Assembly: GCA_041060555.1 (NCBI GenBank)
Contig: JBEUDS010000006.1
DNA: 64,000 bases
Direction: 5' to 3' (one strand)
Origin: CAUJIW01 sp963205175
GTDB lineage: Bacteria > Pseudomonadota > Alphaproteobacteria > Sphingomonadales > Sphingomonadaceae
Both the position numbers and the translations under genes were made by a program. Below the pieces are notes generated by a model, which saw only the letters and a program-made list of their open reading frames with translations, was not told where the DNA came from and searched no databases. Positions 35,812-44,143 of the stretch are shown here, one piece after another. How positions within the stretch are numbered: the stretch's first letter is position 1; every line of letters begins with the position of its first letter.

Positions 35812-36375
35812 ATGGCTATAGCCGATAGCAGTGCCGCACCGGGGTCGACCGAACACGGTGTCCGCCGTCGCGACTTCATTCACATTGTCAGTGGCGGCTT
35901 TGTCGCCGCCGGCGCCGCCGCCGCGGCGTGGCCGTTCATCAGTCAGATGAACCCGGCCGCCGACACCCGGGCGCTGTCGACCGTCGAGGTCGACCTGGCG
36001 CCGGTCGCCTCCGGTCAGGCGATCAAGGTGATGTGGCAGGGCAAGCCGGTGTTTGTCCGCAACCGTCCCGAGGCCGAGGTCAAGGCGATGCGCGCTGTCA
36101 GCCTCTCCGAGCTGCGCGATCCCCAGAAGGACGAGGACCGCGTCCAGGCCGGTCATGACAATTGGCTGGTGACGCTGGGCGTCTGCACCCATCTGGGCTG
36201 TGTGCCGCTGGGCGCGGCTCAGGGCGAGCCCAAGGGTGAGTATGGTGGCTACTTCTGCCCCTGCCACGGTTCGCACTACGACGCCTCGGGCCGCATCCGC
36301 AAGGGCCCGGCGCCGAAGAACCTGGAGGTGCCGACCTACGCCTTCAAGACGCCAACCGCCATCGTGATCGGGTGA
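35812..36375 (+). CDS. petA: Ubiquinol-cytochrome c reductase Rieske iron-sulfur subunit
   Basis: The 2Fe-2S subunit of the bc1 complex, carrying electrons from ubiquinol to cytochrome c1. The N-terminus has a twin-arginine-type sequence (RRRDFIHIVSGGF) that also serves as the membrane anchor. Cluster ligands are Cys125 and His127 in CTHLGC and Cys149 and His152 in CPCHGSHYD; Cys130 and Cys151 form the disulfide. The length of 187 is typical. It opens the petABC operon. Confidence 0.97.
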   Translation: MAIADSSAAPGSTEHGVRRRDFIHIVSGGFVAAGAAAAAWPFISQMNPAADTRALSTVEVDLAPVASGQAIKVMWQGKPVFVRNRPEAEVKAMRAVSLSELRDPQKDEDRVQAGHDNWLVTLGVCTHLGCVPLGAAQGEPKGEYGGYFCPCHGSHYDASGRIRKGPAPKNLEVPTYAFKTPTAIVIG

Positions 36376-36383
36376 GGCCAGCC

Positions 36384-37655
36384 ATGGGATTTCATTGGGC
36401 AAAGAAATATGAGCCGCAAAGCGGCCTCGAAAAGTGGCTGGACGAGCGCCTGCCGATCATCCGGCTGGTCCACGACTCCGTCGGCGCCGGCTATCCCGCG
36501 CCGAAGAACCTGAACTACTGGTGGAACTTCGGCTCGCTGGCCGGCCTGTTCCTGGTGGTGCAGATCGTCACCGGCATCGTGCTCGCCATGCACTATGCCG
36601 CCAACCAGGCGGTGGCCTTTGATTCCGTCGAGCGCATCATGCGCGACGTCAACTTCGGTTGGCTGATCCGCTACATGCACGCCAACGGTGCGTCGTTCTT
36701 CTTCATTGTCGTCTACGTCCATATCCTGCGCGGCCTCTACTACGGCTCCTACAAGGCGCCCCGCGAGATGCTGTGGATCCTCGGCGTCGTCATCTATCTG
36801 CTGATGATGGCGACCGGGTTCATGGGCTACGTGCTGCCATGGGGCCAGATGAGCTTCTGGGGCGCCCAGGTCATCACCGGCCTGTTCTCGGCGATCCCGG
36901 TGGTCGGCGACGACATCCAGACCCTGCTGCTGGGCGCGCCGTTCGTCGGCAACCCGGCGCTCAACAAGTTCTTCTCGCTGCACTACCTGCTGCCGTTTGT
37001 CATCGCCGGCGTGGTCATCCTCCACATCTGGGCGCTGCACATTCCGGGTTCAAACAACCCGCTGGGCATCGACGTCAAGGGGCCGGCCGATACCGTGCCG
37101 TTCCACCCCTACTACACGGCGAAGGATCTGATGGGCGTGGTTGCCGCGCTGATCGTGTTCTCGATCTTCGTGTTCTTCCTGCCCAACGCGCTGGGGCACC
37201 CCGACAACTACATCCCGGCCGATCCGCTGTCGACGCCGGCGCACATCGTGCCGGAGTGGTACTACTGGCCGTTCTACGCGATCCTGCGCGCCTTCACCTA
37301 TGACTTCCTCGGCGTGCCGGCGAAGCTGTGGGGCGTGCTGGCGATGTTCGCGGCCATTCTGCTGCTGTTCTTCCTGCCGTGGCTGGACGACTCCAAGACC
37401 CGCTCGGCCAGGTTCCGGCCGGTCTACAAGCAGCTGTTCTGGCTGCTGGTGGCGGATCTGGCGCTGCTGGGCTACTGCGGCGCGGCGCCGGCGGAGGAGC
37501 CCTATGTGCGGATCAGCCAGTTCGCGGCCGCCTATTACTTCATCCACTTCCTGATCCTGGTGCCGATCGTTGCGCGCCTGGAGACGCCCAAGCCGCTGCC
37601 GAAGAGCATTTCGGAACCGGTGCTGCCGGGCGCGGCTGCCCAGCCGGCTGAATAA
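36384..37655 (+). CDS. petB: Cytochrome b of the bc1 complex
   Basis: Eight-helix membrane subunit (423 residues) holding hemes bL and bH and the Qo/Qi quinone sites. Typical strings are NYWWNFGSLAG, the first His pair region on HYAANQ..., GYVLPWGQMSFWGAQVITGL (Qo cd helix), HYLLPFVIAGVVILHIWALH with heme His residues, and PEWYYWPFYAILR containing the PEWY Qo motif. The ATG at 36384 (GAGG 6 nt upstream) is preferred to the GTG at 36372. It lies 8 nt after petA. Confidence 0.97.
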   Translation: MGFHWAKKYEPQSGLEKWLDERLPIIRLVHDSVGAGYPAPKNLNYWWNFGSLAGLFLVVQIVTGIVLAMHYAANQAVAFDSVERIMRDVNFGWLIRYMHANGASFFFIVVYVHILRGLYYGSYKAPREMLWILGVVIYLLMMATGFMGYVLPWGQMSFWGAQVITGLFSAIPVVGDDIQTLLLGAPFVGNPALNKFFSLHYLLPFVIAGVVILHIWALHIPGSNNPLGIDVKGPADTVPFHPYYTAKDLMGVVAALIVFSIFVFFLPNALGHPDNYIPADPLSTPAHIVPEWYYWPFYAILRAFTYDFLGVPAKLWGVLAMFAAILLLFFLPWLDDSKTRSARFRPVYKQLFWLLVADLALLGYCGAAPAEEPYVRISQFAAAYYFIHFLILVPIVARLETPKPLPKSISEPVLPGAAAQPAE

Positions 37656-37670
37656 GGGGGACACAGATCC

Positions 37671-38471
37671 ATGATCCGGCTCATTTCATTCGGTGTGGGC
37701 GCCATCTTCACGCTGGCCCTGCTGATCGCCGCCTTCCTGCCGCGTGAAGCGGCGGTGGAGGATCCCGCGGCCAAGTTCCACAAGCCGCACATGCACGTGG
37801 AGTTCGCGCACCAGGGCATCTTCGGTACCTACGACCGGGCGCAGCTGCAGCGCGGCTTCCAGGTCTACAAGGAAGTCTGCGCGGCCTGCCACAGCCTGCA
37901 TCGCGTGGCTTTCCGCAACCTGGCGGACCTCGGTTACAACGAGGCCGAGATCAAGGCGATCGCCAAGGGCTACGACGTGCCGTCGATCGACGACAAGACC
38001 GGCGACGCCAGCACCCGCCCCGGCTTGCCGTCGGACCGCTTCCCGCTGGTCTACCCCAACGATGTCGCCGCCAAGGCCGCAAACAACGGCAAGGCGCCGC
38101 CCGACCTGTCGCTGATCGTCAAGGCGCGCGAGGGCCACGAGGCCTACATCTACTCGGTGCTGGCGGGCTACGAGACCGCGCCGGCGGAGTTCCAGGTGCC
38201 CGAGGGTGGCAACTTCAACCCCTACTTCCCGGGTAACGTGATCGCCATGCCCAAGCCGCTGTCGGACGACCAGGTCACCTATGGCGATGGCACCAAGGCG
38301 ACTGTCGAGCAGATGTCGAAGGACGTCACCGCGTTCCTGACCTGGGCGGCCGAACCGCACATGGAAGCCCGCAAGCGCATCGGCATTGGCGTGCTGATGT
38401 TCCTGTCGGTGTTCTTCATCGTCGCGGTCAACAGCTACAGAAAGATCAAGGCGGCGGTGAACAGCCACTAA
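37671..38471 (+). CDS. petC: Cytochrome c1 of the bc1 complex
   Basis: A 266-residue heme c subunit exposed to the periplasm and held by a C-terminal helix (RIGIGVLMFLSVFFIVAV). An N-terminal signal segment is followed by the heme site CAACH (Cys70, Cys73, His74), and the axial Met193 lies in GNVIAMPKPLSD. The usual PPDLSLI motif is present. It lies 15 nt after petB and is followed by a strong terminator. Confidence 0.97.
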   Translation: MIRLISFGVGAIFTLALLIAAFLPREAAVEDPAAKFHKPHMHVEFAHQGIFGTYDRAQLQRGFQVYKEVCAACHSLHRVAFRNLADLGYNEAEIKAIAKGYDVPSIDDKTGDASTRPGLPSDRFPLVYPNDVAAKAANNGKAPPDLSLIVKAREGHEAYIYSVLAGYETAPAEFQVPEGGNFNPYFPGNVIAMPKPLSDDQVTYGDGTKATVEQMSKDVTAFLTWAAEPHMEARKRIGIGVLMFLSVFFIVAVNSYRKIKAAVNSH

Positions 38472-38497
38472 GTGGCTTGCTGATCGTCTGAAACCAC

Positions 38498-38529
38498 AAA
38501 GGCCGGGGCTTTCGCTCCGGCCTTTCGTG
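38498..38529 (+). terminator. Rho-independent terminator after petC
   Basis: The stem AAAGGCCGGGGC / GCTCCGGCCTTT has one mismatch around a TTTC loop and is followed by CGTGTCTT. It lies 26 nt after the petC stop and just before mtnP. The A-rich left arm pairs with the T end in the usual way. Confidence 0.75.
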
Positions 38530-38546
38530 TCTTGGGGGAGAGGGGC

Positions 38547-39440
38547 ATGAGCGACACGGGGACGCCGGTGCGGCTCGGGATCATCGGCGGCAGCGGCCTC
38601 TATCAGCTGCCGGGCCTGGAACAGGCGCGCTGGGAGAGTGTGGAAACGCCCTGGGGGGCGCCGTCGGACGCCATCCTCACCGGCCGTCTCGCCGGCCTGC
38701 CGGTCGCTTTCCTGCCGCGCCACGGCCGGGGCCATGTGATCGCGCCGTCCGACCTCAATCATCGTGCCAATATCGATGCCATGAAGCGGCTTGGCGTTAC
38801 CGACATCCTGTCGCTGTCGGCCTGCGGCTCGTTCCGCGAGGAACTGGCGCCCGGCACCTTCGTGGTCGTCGACCAGTTCATTGACCGCACCCAGGGCCGG
38901 CCCCGCAGCTTCTTCGGTGACGGCGTGGTGGCGCATGTGTCGATGGCGGCACCCACCTGCGGCCGGCTGGGAGGCTGGGTGGCCGAGGAGATCGCGGCAC
39001 TGGGCGTGCCGCTGGCGGCGGGTGGCACCTACCTGTGCATCGAGGGACCGCAGTTCTCCACCCGCGCCGAAAGCCGGCTTTACCGGAGCTGGGGTGCCGA
39101 CGTCATCGGCATGACCAACCTGCCGGAGGCCTATCTCGCTCGCGAGGCCGAGATCTGCTACCAGACCATCGCCATGGTGACCGACTACGACAGCTGGCAC
39201 GACGGCCACGATGCGGTCGAGGTGGCCGATATTCTCAGGGTGCTGGCCGACAACGCCGAGGCCGCCAGGGCGCTGGTGGCGCGCCTGGCGGCCCGTCTGG
39301 CGGCAACCCGGCCGGCCTGCGCGCGGGGGTGCGACCGTGCACTGGACGGCGCTGTGCTTACGGACCCGGCGTGCTGGCCGGAACGGATGAGCACGCGACT
39401 GGCGGCGGTGGCCGGTCGTCTCAGGGGAGACCCGGCATGA
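38547..39440 (+). CDS. mtnP: S-methyl-5'-thioadenosine phosphorylase
   Basis: Cleaves methylthioadenosine with phosphate to adenine and methylthioribose-1-phosphate. Trimeric purine-phosphorylase fold of 297 residues with LGIIGGSGLYQLPG, PRHGRGHVIAPSDLNHRANI, GGTYLCIEGPQFSTRAES, and IGMTNLPEAYLAREAEICY. The last two are hallmarks of MTAP. GGGGAGAGG precedes the ATG; an in-frame TTG at 38532 is less likely. The stop overlaps apt by ATGA, pairing adenine release with adenine reuse. Confidence 0.93.
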   Translation: MSDTGTPVRLGIIGGSGLYQLPGLEQARWESVETPWGAPSDAILTGRLAGLPVAFLPRHGRGHVIAPSDLNHRANIDAMKRLGVTDILSLSACGSFREELAPGTFVVVDQFIDRTQGRPRSFFGDGVVAHVSMAAPTCGRLGGWVAEEIAALGVPLAAGGTYLCIEGPQFSTRAESRLYRSWGADVIGMTNLPEAYLAREAEICYQTIAMVTDYDSWHDGHDAVEVADILRVLADNAEAARALVARLAARLAATRPACARGCDRALDGAVLTDPACWPERMSTRLAAVAGRLRGDPA

Positions 39441-39976
39441 CGGCGAACGACGATCTTCGGCAACTGGTCCGCACCATCCCCGACTTTCCGCGGCCGGGCA
39501 TCCAGTTTCGCGACATCACCACGCTGTTCGGCGACGCCTGGGGCTTCGGCGAGACCGTACGCCGGCTGGCGGCGGCGGCGCGTGACAGCGACGCCCAGGT
39601 GGTGGCGGGCATCGAGGCGCGCGGCTTCATTCTCGGTGGCGCCATTGCCGCCGCTCTCGGGCTGGGCTTCGTGCCGGTGCGCAAACGCGGCAAGCTGCCC
39701 TACCAGACCATCGGGCGCGACTATGAGCTGGAGTATGGGCAGGATCGGGTCGAGATCCACGTTGACGCCATAGCGTCCGGCGCGCGGGTGCTGCTGGTCG
39801 ACGATCTGGTGGCCACCGGCGGCACGGCGCTGGCGGCGGTTGAGCTGTTCCGCTCGGTGGGCGTCGAGGTGGCGGCGGCGATGTTCGTCATCGATCTGCC
39901 CGAGCTGGGCGGTGCCGAGCTCCTGCGTCAGGCTGGCGTGCCGGTAACGTCCCTGTTCGCTTTCGCCGGACACTGA
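39437..39976 (+). CDS. apt: Adenine phosphoribosyltransferase
   Basis: Converts adenine and PRPP to AMP. Type I phosphoribosyltransferase of 179 residues. It has the N-terminal TIPDFPRPGIQFRDIT, EARGFILGGAIA, VRKRGKLPY, and the PRPP-binding loop VLLVDDLVATGGTA. The start is coupled to mtnP by a 4-nt overlap, so the two form a methylthioadenosine salvage unit. Confidence 0.96.
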   Translation: MTANDDLRQLVRTIPDFPRPGIQFRDITTLFGDAWGFGETVRRLAAAARDSDAQVVAGIEARGFILGGAIAAALGLGFVPVRKRGKLPYQTIGRDYELEYGQDRVEIHVDAIASGARVLLVDDLVATGGTALAAVELFRSVGVEVAAAMFVIDLPELGGAELLRQAGVPVTSLFAFAGH

Positions 39977-39992
39977 CCGGCGGCAGGAGGCG

Positions 39993-41174
39993 TCAGGGCT
40001 TGCGGACGCGCCAGTCGGACAGCAGGCGGATGATCACGCCGAGCAGGGCGAGGCCGGCCATGCTGGCGGCCAGCGGCAGGGCAGTGCCGTCACCGATACG
40101 GGCATAGAACAGCGCTGCCAGCATGGCGCCGACCATCTGGAGAAAACCGAGCATGGCGGATGCGCGCCCGGCCATCTCCGGATAGACCGACAGGGCCGCC
40201 GCCTGCGCCTGCGGCTGCTGGAACCCCCAGCCGAAGGTGTAGATTACCATCGGGCCGGTTACCGCCAGGGGATGGTGAACACCCGTCAGGGCCAGGAAAG
40301 TCATCAGCATGCCGCCACTCAGGGTGCCGAGCAGGCCCATCCAGAGCGCATGATCCGAACCCATGCGGCGCGCGATCCGGGAGCTGATCAGGCTGCCGGT
40401 GATGTAGCCGCAGGTGGCGAAGGCGAACCACAGGCCGAAACCGGCGGCACTGATGCCGAACTCGCCCATCAGCACGAATGACGCGCCGGTGAGGAACAGG
40501 AACACACCGCCATAGCCGGTGATGCAGTTGGCGACATAGCTAAGGTAGCGCCGTGACTGTAGCAGGCGCCCGAAGGCGCGTCCCAGGCCCGCCGGCGACA
40601 GGGCGCCGGGATCCAGTGCCGGCACCGTCTCTGGCAGGCGCCACAGGGTTCCGGCGGTGGCGACGATGCCGCACAGCGCCATCAGCAGCAAGGGGCCGCG
40701 CCAGCCCAGCCAGTCGGCCGCCAGTCCGCCCAGCACGGGCGCCAGCAGCACGCCGACACCCATCCCGACCCCCATCAACGCCAGTGCGTGGGCGGCGGCC
40801 TCCCGTTCCAGCAGGTCGCGCACCACGGCCCGGCTGAGCACGGTGGCGGCCGCGGCCCCCAGTGCCTGCACGAAGCGCAGCGCCGCCAGTGTGTCGATCG
40901 AGGGCGCGAACAACGTTGCGAATGTCGCCAGCACGTAGGTGGCGGTGCCGATGATCAGCACCGGGCGTCTGCCGAAGCGGTCGCCCAGCGCGCCGTAGAT
41001 CAGCTGGCCGAACGCCACGCCGAGAATGAAACTGCGCATCACCGATTGCGCTTCCGGCGCGTCCACGCCGAAACTCGCCGCGAGCGCCGGCAGGGCCGGC
41101 GTCAGCGGGTCGGTGGACAACGGCAGCAGCGCCGCCAGGGTGCTCAGCAAAACGAGAAGGACGGGCGACAGCAT
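39993..41174 (-). CDS. Bcr/CflA-family drug-resistance MFS transporter
   Basis: A 393-residue inner-membrane protein with about twelve helices. The N-terminal region LLPLSTDPLTPALPALAASF and the motif GALGDRFGRRPVLIIG after helix 2 are typical of the Bcr/CflA (DHA1) group of proton-driven exporters. The exported compound is not predictable. AGGA lies 5 nt before the ATG. It ends a three-gene - strand set and converges on apt. Confidence 0.88.
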   Translation of the reverse strand: MLSPVLLVLLSTLAALLPLSTDPLTPALPALAASFGVDAPEAQSVMRSFILGVAFGQLIYGALGDRFGRRPVLIIGTATYVLATFATLFAPSIDTLAALRFVQALGAAAATVLSRAVVRDLLEREAAAHALALMGVGMGVGVLLAPVLGGLAADWLGWRGPLLLMALCGIVATAGTLWRLPETVPALDPGALSPAGLGRAFGRLLQSRRYLSYVANCITGYGGVFLFLTGASFVLMGEFGISAAGFGLWFAFATCGYITGSLISSRIARRMGSDHALWMGLLGTLSGGMLMTFLALTGVHHPLAVTGPMVIYTFGWGFQQPQAQAAALSVYPEMAGRASAMLGFLQMVGAMLAALFYARIGDGTALPLAASMAGLALLGVIIRLLSDWRVRKP

Positions 41175-41181
41175 GGCCGTC

Positions 41182-41550
41182 CTAGCGCGGCACGCAGTGC
41201 TGTTGCACCTGGTTCAGGGTTGCGCTCAGTCTGGCCTGCGCGCTTGCGGCCGCATCGGGCGTCAGCCGGTAGCGATTGCGCAGATCGGCGGGCATTGGGG
41301 TGAATCCGTTGGTGGCGCCGACGCCAAAGCCCACCAGTGCCATGTCGAGGTACATCTCATAGTCGCCACTGGAGACGTTGCGGCGCAGGCCGGCGATCAG
41401 GCAGGAACAGGCGGTGGCGTCGCCGCGCCACGCCTTCAGGCAGGCGTCGCGCAGCCGGTTCTCCGCCGAGGGGACATCGGCGGTCGCCGGCGCTGCCATC
41501 AGGACGGCGAGCGCCACACCGGCCAGGCCAGGGAGCGCGTGCCGCCTCAT
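41182..41550 (-). CDS. Small secreted Cys-containing protein, unknown
   Basis: A 122-residue protein with a clear signal peptide (LAGVALAVLMAAPATA, cleaved before DVPSAE). The mature ~97 residues have four Cys: one in RDACLKAW, two in TACSCLI and one near the C-terminus (QQHCVP), which suggests two disulfides in the periplasm. I do not recognise the family. The ATG overlaps the upstream MaoC-like stop by 4 nt, and the MFS gene follows after 7 nt. Confidence 0.7.
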   Translation of the reverse strand: MRRHALPGLAGVALAVLMAAPATADVPSAENRLRDACLKAWRGDATACSCLIAGLRRNVSSGDYEMYLDMALVGFGVGATNGFTPMPADLRNRYRLTPDAAASAQARLSATLNQVQQHCVPR

Positions 41551-41996
41551 GACGGCCGCCGCCCGAACAGGCCGATGGCGAGGAAGCGCATCACCGGCTG
41601 GCGCTGCTGGTCAAGCAGGCTGTAGCGTACCCGCACCGAGCCGATGTCCGGCCGGCTCGACGACGGCCGGGTTTCCAGCACATGGATGTGCAGGCTGAGC
41701 ACGTCACCGGGCACCACCGGGCGCAGCCAGCGGATTTCGTCGACGCCGGGCGAGCCCTGCGAGGCGGCCTCGTCACGCTTCATCCAGTCGACCATCAGTC
41801 GCATCGCCATGGCGCAGCTATGCCAGCCGCTGGCACACAGGGTGCCGAACAGGCTGCTCTTCGCGGCCTCGGGGTCGAGATGGAAAGGCTGGGGGTCGTA
41901 TTTGCTGGCGAAGTCGATGATCTCCTCCGCGGTCACCGGATAGGCGCCGAAGGTCTCCTCGTCGCCGACCGCGAAATCCTCGAAATACTTGGGCAC
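41547..41996 (-). CDS. MaoC-like hot-dog hydratase
   Basis: A 149-residue single hot-dog domain. The hydratase-2 motif with catalytic Asp and His is visible in YDPQPFHLDPEAA, followed by FGTLCASGWHS on the central helix. Relatives hydrate enoyl-CoA thioesters; whether this one is catalytic and on what substrate is unknown. The GTG at 41996 matches the usual family start (PKYFEDFAVGDEE) with AGGA 8 nt upstream; the open frame extends 23 codons further without family similarity. It is first of a three-gene set. Confidence 0.82.
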   Translation of the reverse strand: MPKYFEDFAVGDEETFGAYPVTAEEIIDFASKYDPQPFHLDPEAAKSSLFGTLCASGWHSCAMAMRLMVDWMKRDEAASQGSPGVDEIRWLRPVVPGDVLSLHIHVLETRPSSSRPDIGSVRVRYSLLDQQRQPVMRFLAIGLFGRRPS

Positions 41997-42150
41997 GCCT
42001 GAAATCCTGCACTTGCAACTATTCCGCCGATCCTGCCCGCTTCGTGCCGGGAAAGCCAGCACCATGCTTGGCGGCGACGGGGAGTCGGGAAAATTGACAA
42101 CTCCTGAGCGAATTTCGGGGCATGGTTAACAAAAACAACGGCGTAAAAAC

Positions 42151-42165
42151 TGGCATGAATGCTGC
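42151..42165 (+). promoter_or_regulatory. Candidate sigma-54 (RpoN) promoter for the PEP-CTERM gene
   Basis: TGGCATGAATGCTGC matches the -24/-12 consensus TGGCACG-N4-TTGC at all but two positions, with the invariant GG and GC at the required spacing. Transcription would start near 42177, leaving a ~37-nt leader with the ribosome site GAGGGGGGAAC before the ATG at 42214. PEP-CTERM genes are known to be linked with RpoN and the PrsK/PrsR regulators. Confidence 0.6.
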
Positions 42166-42173
42166 TTCAGCGT

Positions 42174-42193
42174 CGCCATCGAGCGCGATGGCG
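42174..42193. repeat. 8-bp palindromic stem at the PEP-CTERM leader
   Basis: CGCCATCG and CGATGGCG are exact reverse complements around AGCG. The repeat covers the predicted transcription start of the sigma-54 promoter, so it may be an operator or a leader hairpin. Confidence 0.5.
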
Positions 42194-42213
42194 CTCTACC
42201 GAGGGGGGAACTC

Positions 42214-42939
42214 ATGAAAGCAGCTCTTAGGGCCGGCGTGGTGACGCTGGGCCTGGCAACGTGCGGCCTGGCGATGCCGGGCCTGATGACATCCGCTGTC
42301 GCGGCACCCGTGACCATGCATTTCAGCTATGAGATCTTTGACGTGTCGGCGCCGCTGACGGGCACCTTCTCGGTTGGCCAGACGGTCGACGGCTGGTTCA
42401 CCTACGATCCCGATACCAGTGGCGAGGATTATGATCCGACCGCGAGCGGCAACCCGCTGCCCAACTACCGCCTCTACTGGGGGGCACTGCTGGACTACAG
42501 CTTCACTGCCGGCGGCGTGAGCTTCCAGGCCGACACCAGCGCCGACACCCGGCGCGGCTGGGTGGCCGACAATGTCGACGGGCTGGACCGGCTGATCTTC
42601 GACGACCTGGCGACGGTGGCCTCGCAGATGGTGGCGGGTCTGACCGCGTCCCAGGTCGACTTCACCTGGGACGACGACACGCTGGCGATGCTGACCTCGC
42701 CGGCGCTGCCCGATCCGTTCCCGCCGCTGGCGACCACCTTCGGCAACCTGGATGTGTTCTTCGGACCGTTCACCGATCTGGTGCGTATCCAGGCCAGGCT
42801 GGTGTCGATCAGCACCGACCCCAACGACCCCGATCCCGATCCCGATCCCGATCCGCAGCCGGTGCCCGAGCCGGCACCGCTGGCGCTGCTGGGCCTCGGC
42901 CTGCTGGCCGTGCCGGCACTGCGCCGCCGTCGGCGCTGA
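42214..42939 (+). CDS. PEP-CTERM sorting domain-containing exported protein
   Basis: A 241-residue exported protein. The N-terminal signal peptide ends at SAVAA. The ~170-residue middle, rich in Asp, Thr and Tyr, resembles beta-sandwich PEP-CTERM proteins but has no named domain. A DPDPDPDP linker leads to the C-terminal tripartite sorting signal: VPEPAP, a hydrophobic helix LALLGLGLLAVPAL and an Arg cluster RRRRR. Such tails are processed by exosortase (EpsH/XrtA), usually with an exopolysaccharide locus, neither of which is in this window. A strong GAGGGGGG ribosome site and a sigma-54-like promoter precede it. Confidence 0.85.
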   Translation: MKAALRAGVVTLGLATCGLAMPGLMTSAVAAPVTMHFSYEIFDVSAPLTGTFSVGQTVDGWFTYDPDTSGEDYDPTASGNPLPNYRLYWGALLDYSFTAGGVSFQADTSADTRRGWVADNVDGLDRLIFDDLATVASQMVAGLTASQVDFTWDDDTLAMLTSPALPDPFPPLATTFGNLDVFFGPFTDLVRIQARLVSISTDPNDPDPDPDPDPQPVPEPAPLALLGLGLLAVPALRRRRR

Positions 42940-42945
42940 GGCTGA

Positions 42946-42976
42946 AACAGGGGTGGCGCATGGCGTCGCCCCTGTC
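42946..42976. terminator. Hairpin between the convergent PEP-CTERM gene and ychF
   Basis: AACAGGGGTGGCG / CGTCGCCCCTGT forms a 12-bp stem with G-U pairs and a CATGG loop, just after the PEP-CTERM stop. No T tract follows on either strand, so it is a weak bidirectional terminator candidate. Confidence 0.4.
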
Positions 42977-43045
42977 TGCCTGTGTGTCGGTCCGGCTCAG
43001 TTCCCCGATAGGAGACGGGCGCGGGTCTGCCAGACGCGGACGCGC

Positions 43046-44143
43046 TCAGGTGTTGAAGCGGAAGTGCATGATGTCGCCGTCGGCGACCACATAGTCCTTG
43101 CCTTCCAGCCGCATGCGGCCGGCGTCCTTGGCGCCCTGCTCACCGCCGTGCTTGACGAAATCGTCGTAGGCGATGGTCTCGGCGCGGATGAAGCCCTTCT
43201 CGAAGTCGGTGTGGATGACACCGGCGGCCTCCGGCGCCCGCGCCCCCTGGTGCACCGTCCAGGCGCGCGCTTCCTTCGGGCCGACAGTGAAGAAGGTGAT
43301 GAGGTGCAGCAGATCGTAGCCGGCGCGGATGACGCGGGCCAGACCGGTTTCCGCCAGCCCGAGGTCGGCGAGGAAGGCCGGCCGGTCGGCGGGGTCCATC
43401 TGGGAAATTTCCGCCTCGATGGCGGCGGAGATGATCACCGTCCTGGCACCCTCGGCGGCCGCCTTCTCGGCGACGCGGGCCGAATGGGCGTTGCCGGTGG
43501 CGGCGGCGCCCTCGTCGACGTTGCAGACATAGAGCACCGGCTTGGCCGTCAGCAGCTGGGCCTGACGGAACACGCGGGCCTCTTCCTCGTCCTTCGGCTG
43601 GGTCAGCCGGGCCGGCTTGCCGTCGCGCAGCAGCTCCAGCGCCTGGGTGAGGACGGACTCGGCGATCTTCGATTCCTTGTCGCCGGTCTTGGCCTTCTTG
43701 GCGATGCCGACCAGCCGCTTCTCCAGGCTGTCAAGGTCGGCGAGCATCAGTTCGGTTTCCACCGTCTCGGCGTCAGCGACCGGGTCGACCTTGCCCTCGA
43801 CGTGGGTGACATCGCCCTCGAAGCAGCGCAGCACGTGGATGATGGCGTCAACCTCGCGGATGTTGGCGAGGAACTGGTTGCCGAGGCCCTCGCCCTTCGA
43901 GGCGCCGCGCACCAGGCCCGCGATGTCGACGAAGGCGAGCTGGGTCTCGATGATCTTGGCCGACTTGGCGATCTCGGCGACCTTCGTCAGTCGCGGGTCC
44001 GGCACTGGCACCTGGCCGACGTTCGGCTCGATGGTGCAGAACGGATAGTTGGCGGCGGCGGCCGCCGCCGTCTCGGTCAGCGCGTTGAACAGGGTCGACT
44101 TGCCGACATTCGGCAGGCCGACGATACCACATTGAAAACCCAC
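43046..44143 (-). CDS. ychF: Ribosome-associated GTPase/ATPase YchF (OLA1 family)
   Basis: Obg-related P-loop protein of 365 residues that binds the ribosome and prefers ATP. Walker A is GLPNVGKSTLF. The G4 element is NVDE rather than NKxD, the known cause of ATP preference. The C-terminal TGS domain ends KDYVVADGDIMHFRF. The family starts GFQCGIVGLPN, so the GTG at 44143 is the start; its G is also the last base of the pth TAG stop (TAGTG). Confidence 0.96.
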   Translation of the reverse strand: MGFQCGIVGLPNVGKSTLFNALTETAAAAAANYPFCTIEPNVGQVPVPDPRLTKVAEIAKSAKIIETQLAFVDIAGLVRGASKGEGLGNQFLANIREVDAIIHVLRCFEGDVTHVEGKVDPVADAETVETELMLADLDSLEKRLVGIAKKAKTGDKESKIAESVLTQALELLRDGKPARLTQPKDEEEARVFRQAQLLTAKPVLYVCNVDEGAAATGNAHSARVAEKAAAEGARTVIISAAIEAEISQMDPADRPAFLADLGLAETGLARVIRAGYDLLHLITFFTVGPKEARAWTVHQGARAPEAAGVIHTDFEKGFIRAETIAYDDFVKHGGEQGAKDAGRMRLEGKDYVVADGDIMHFRFNT

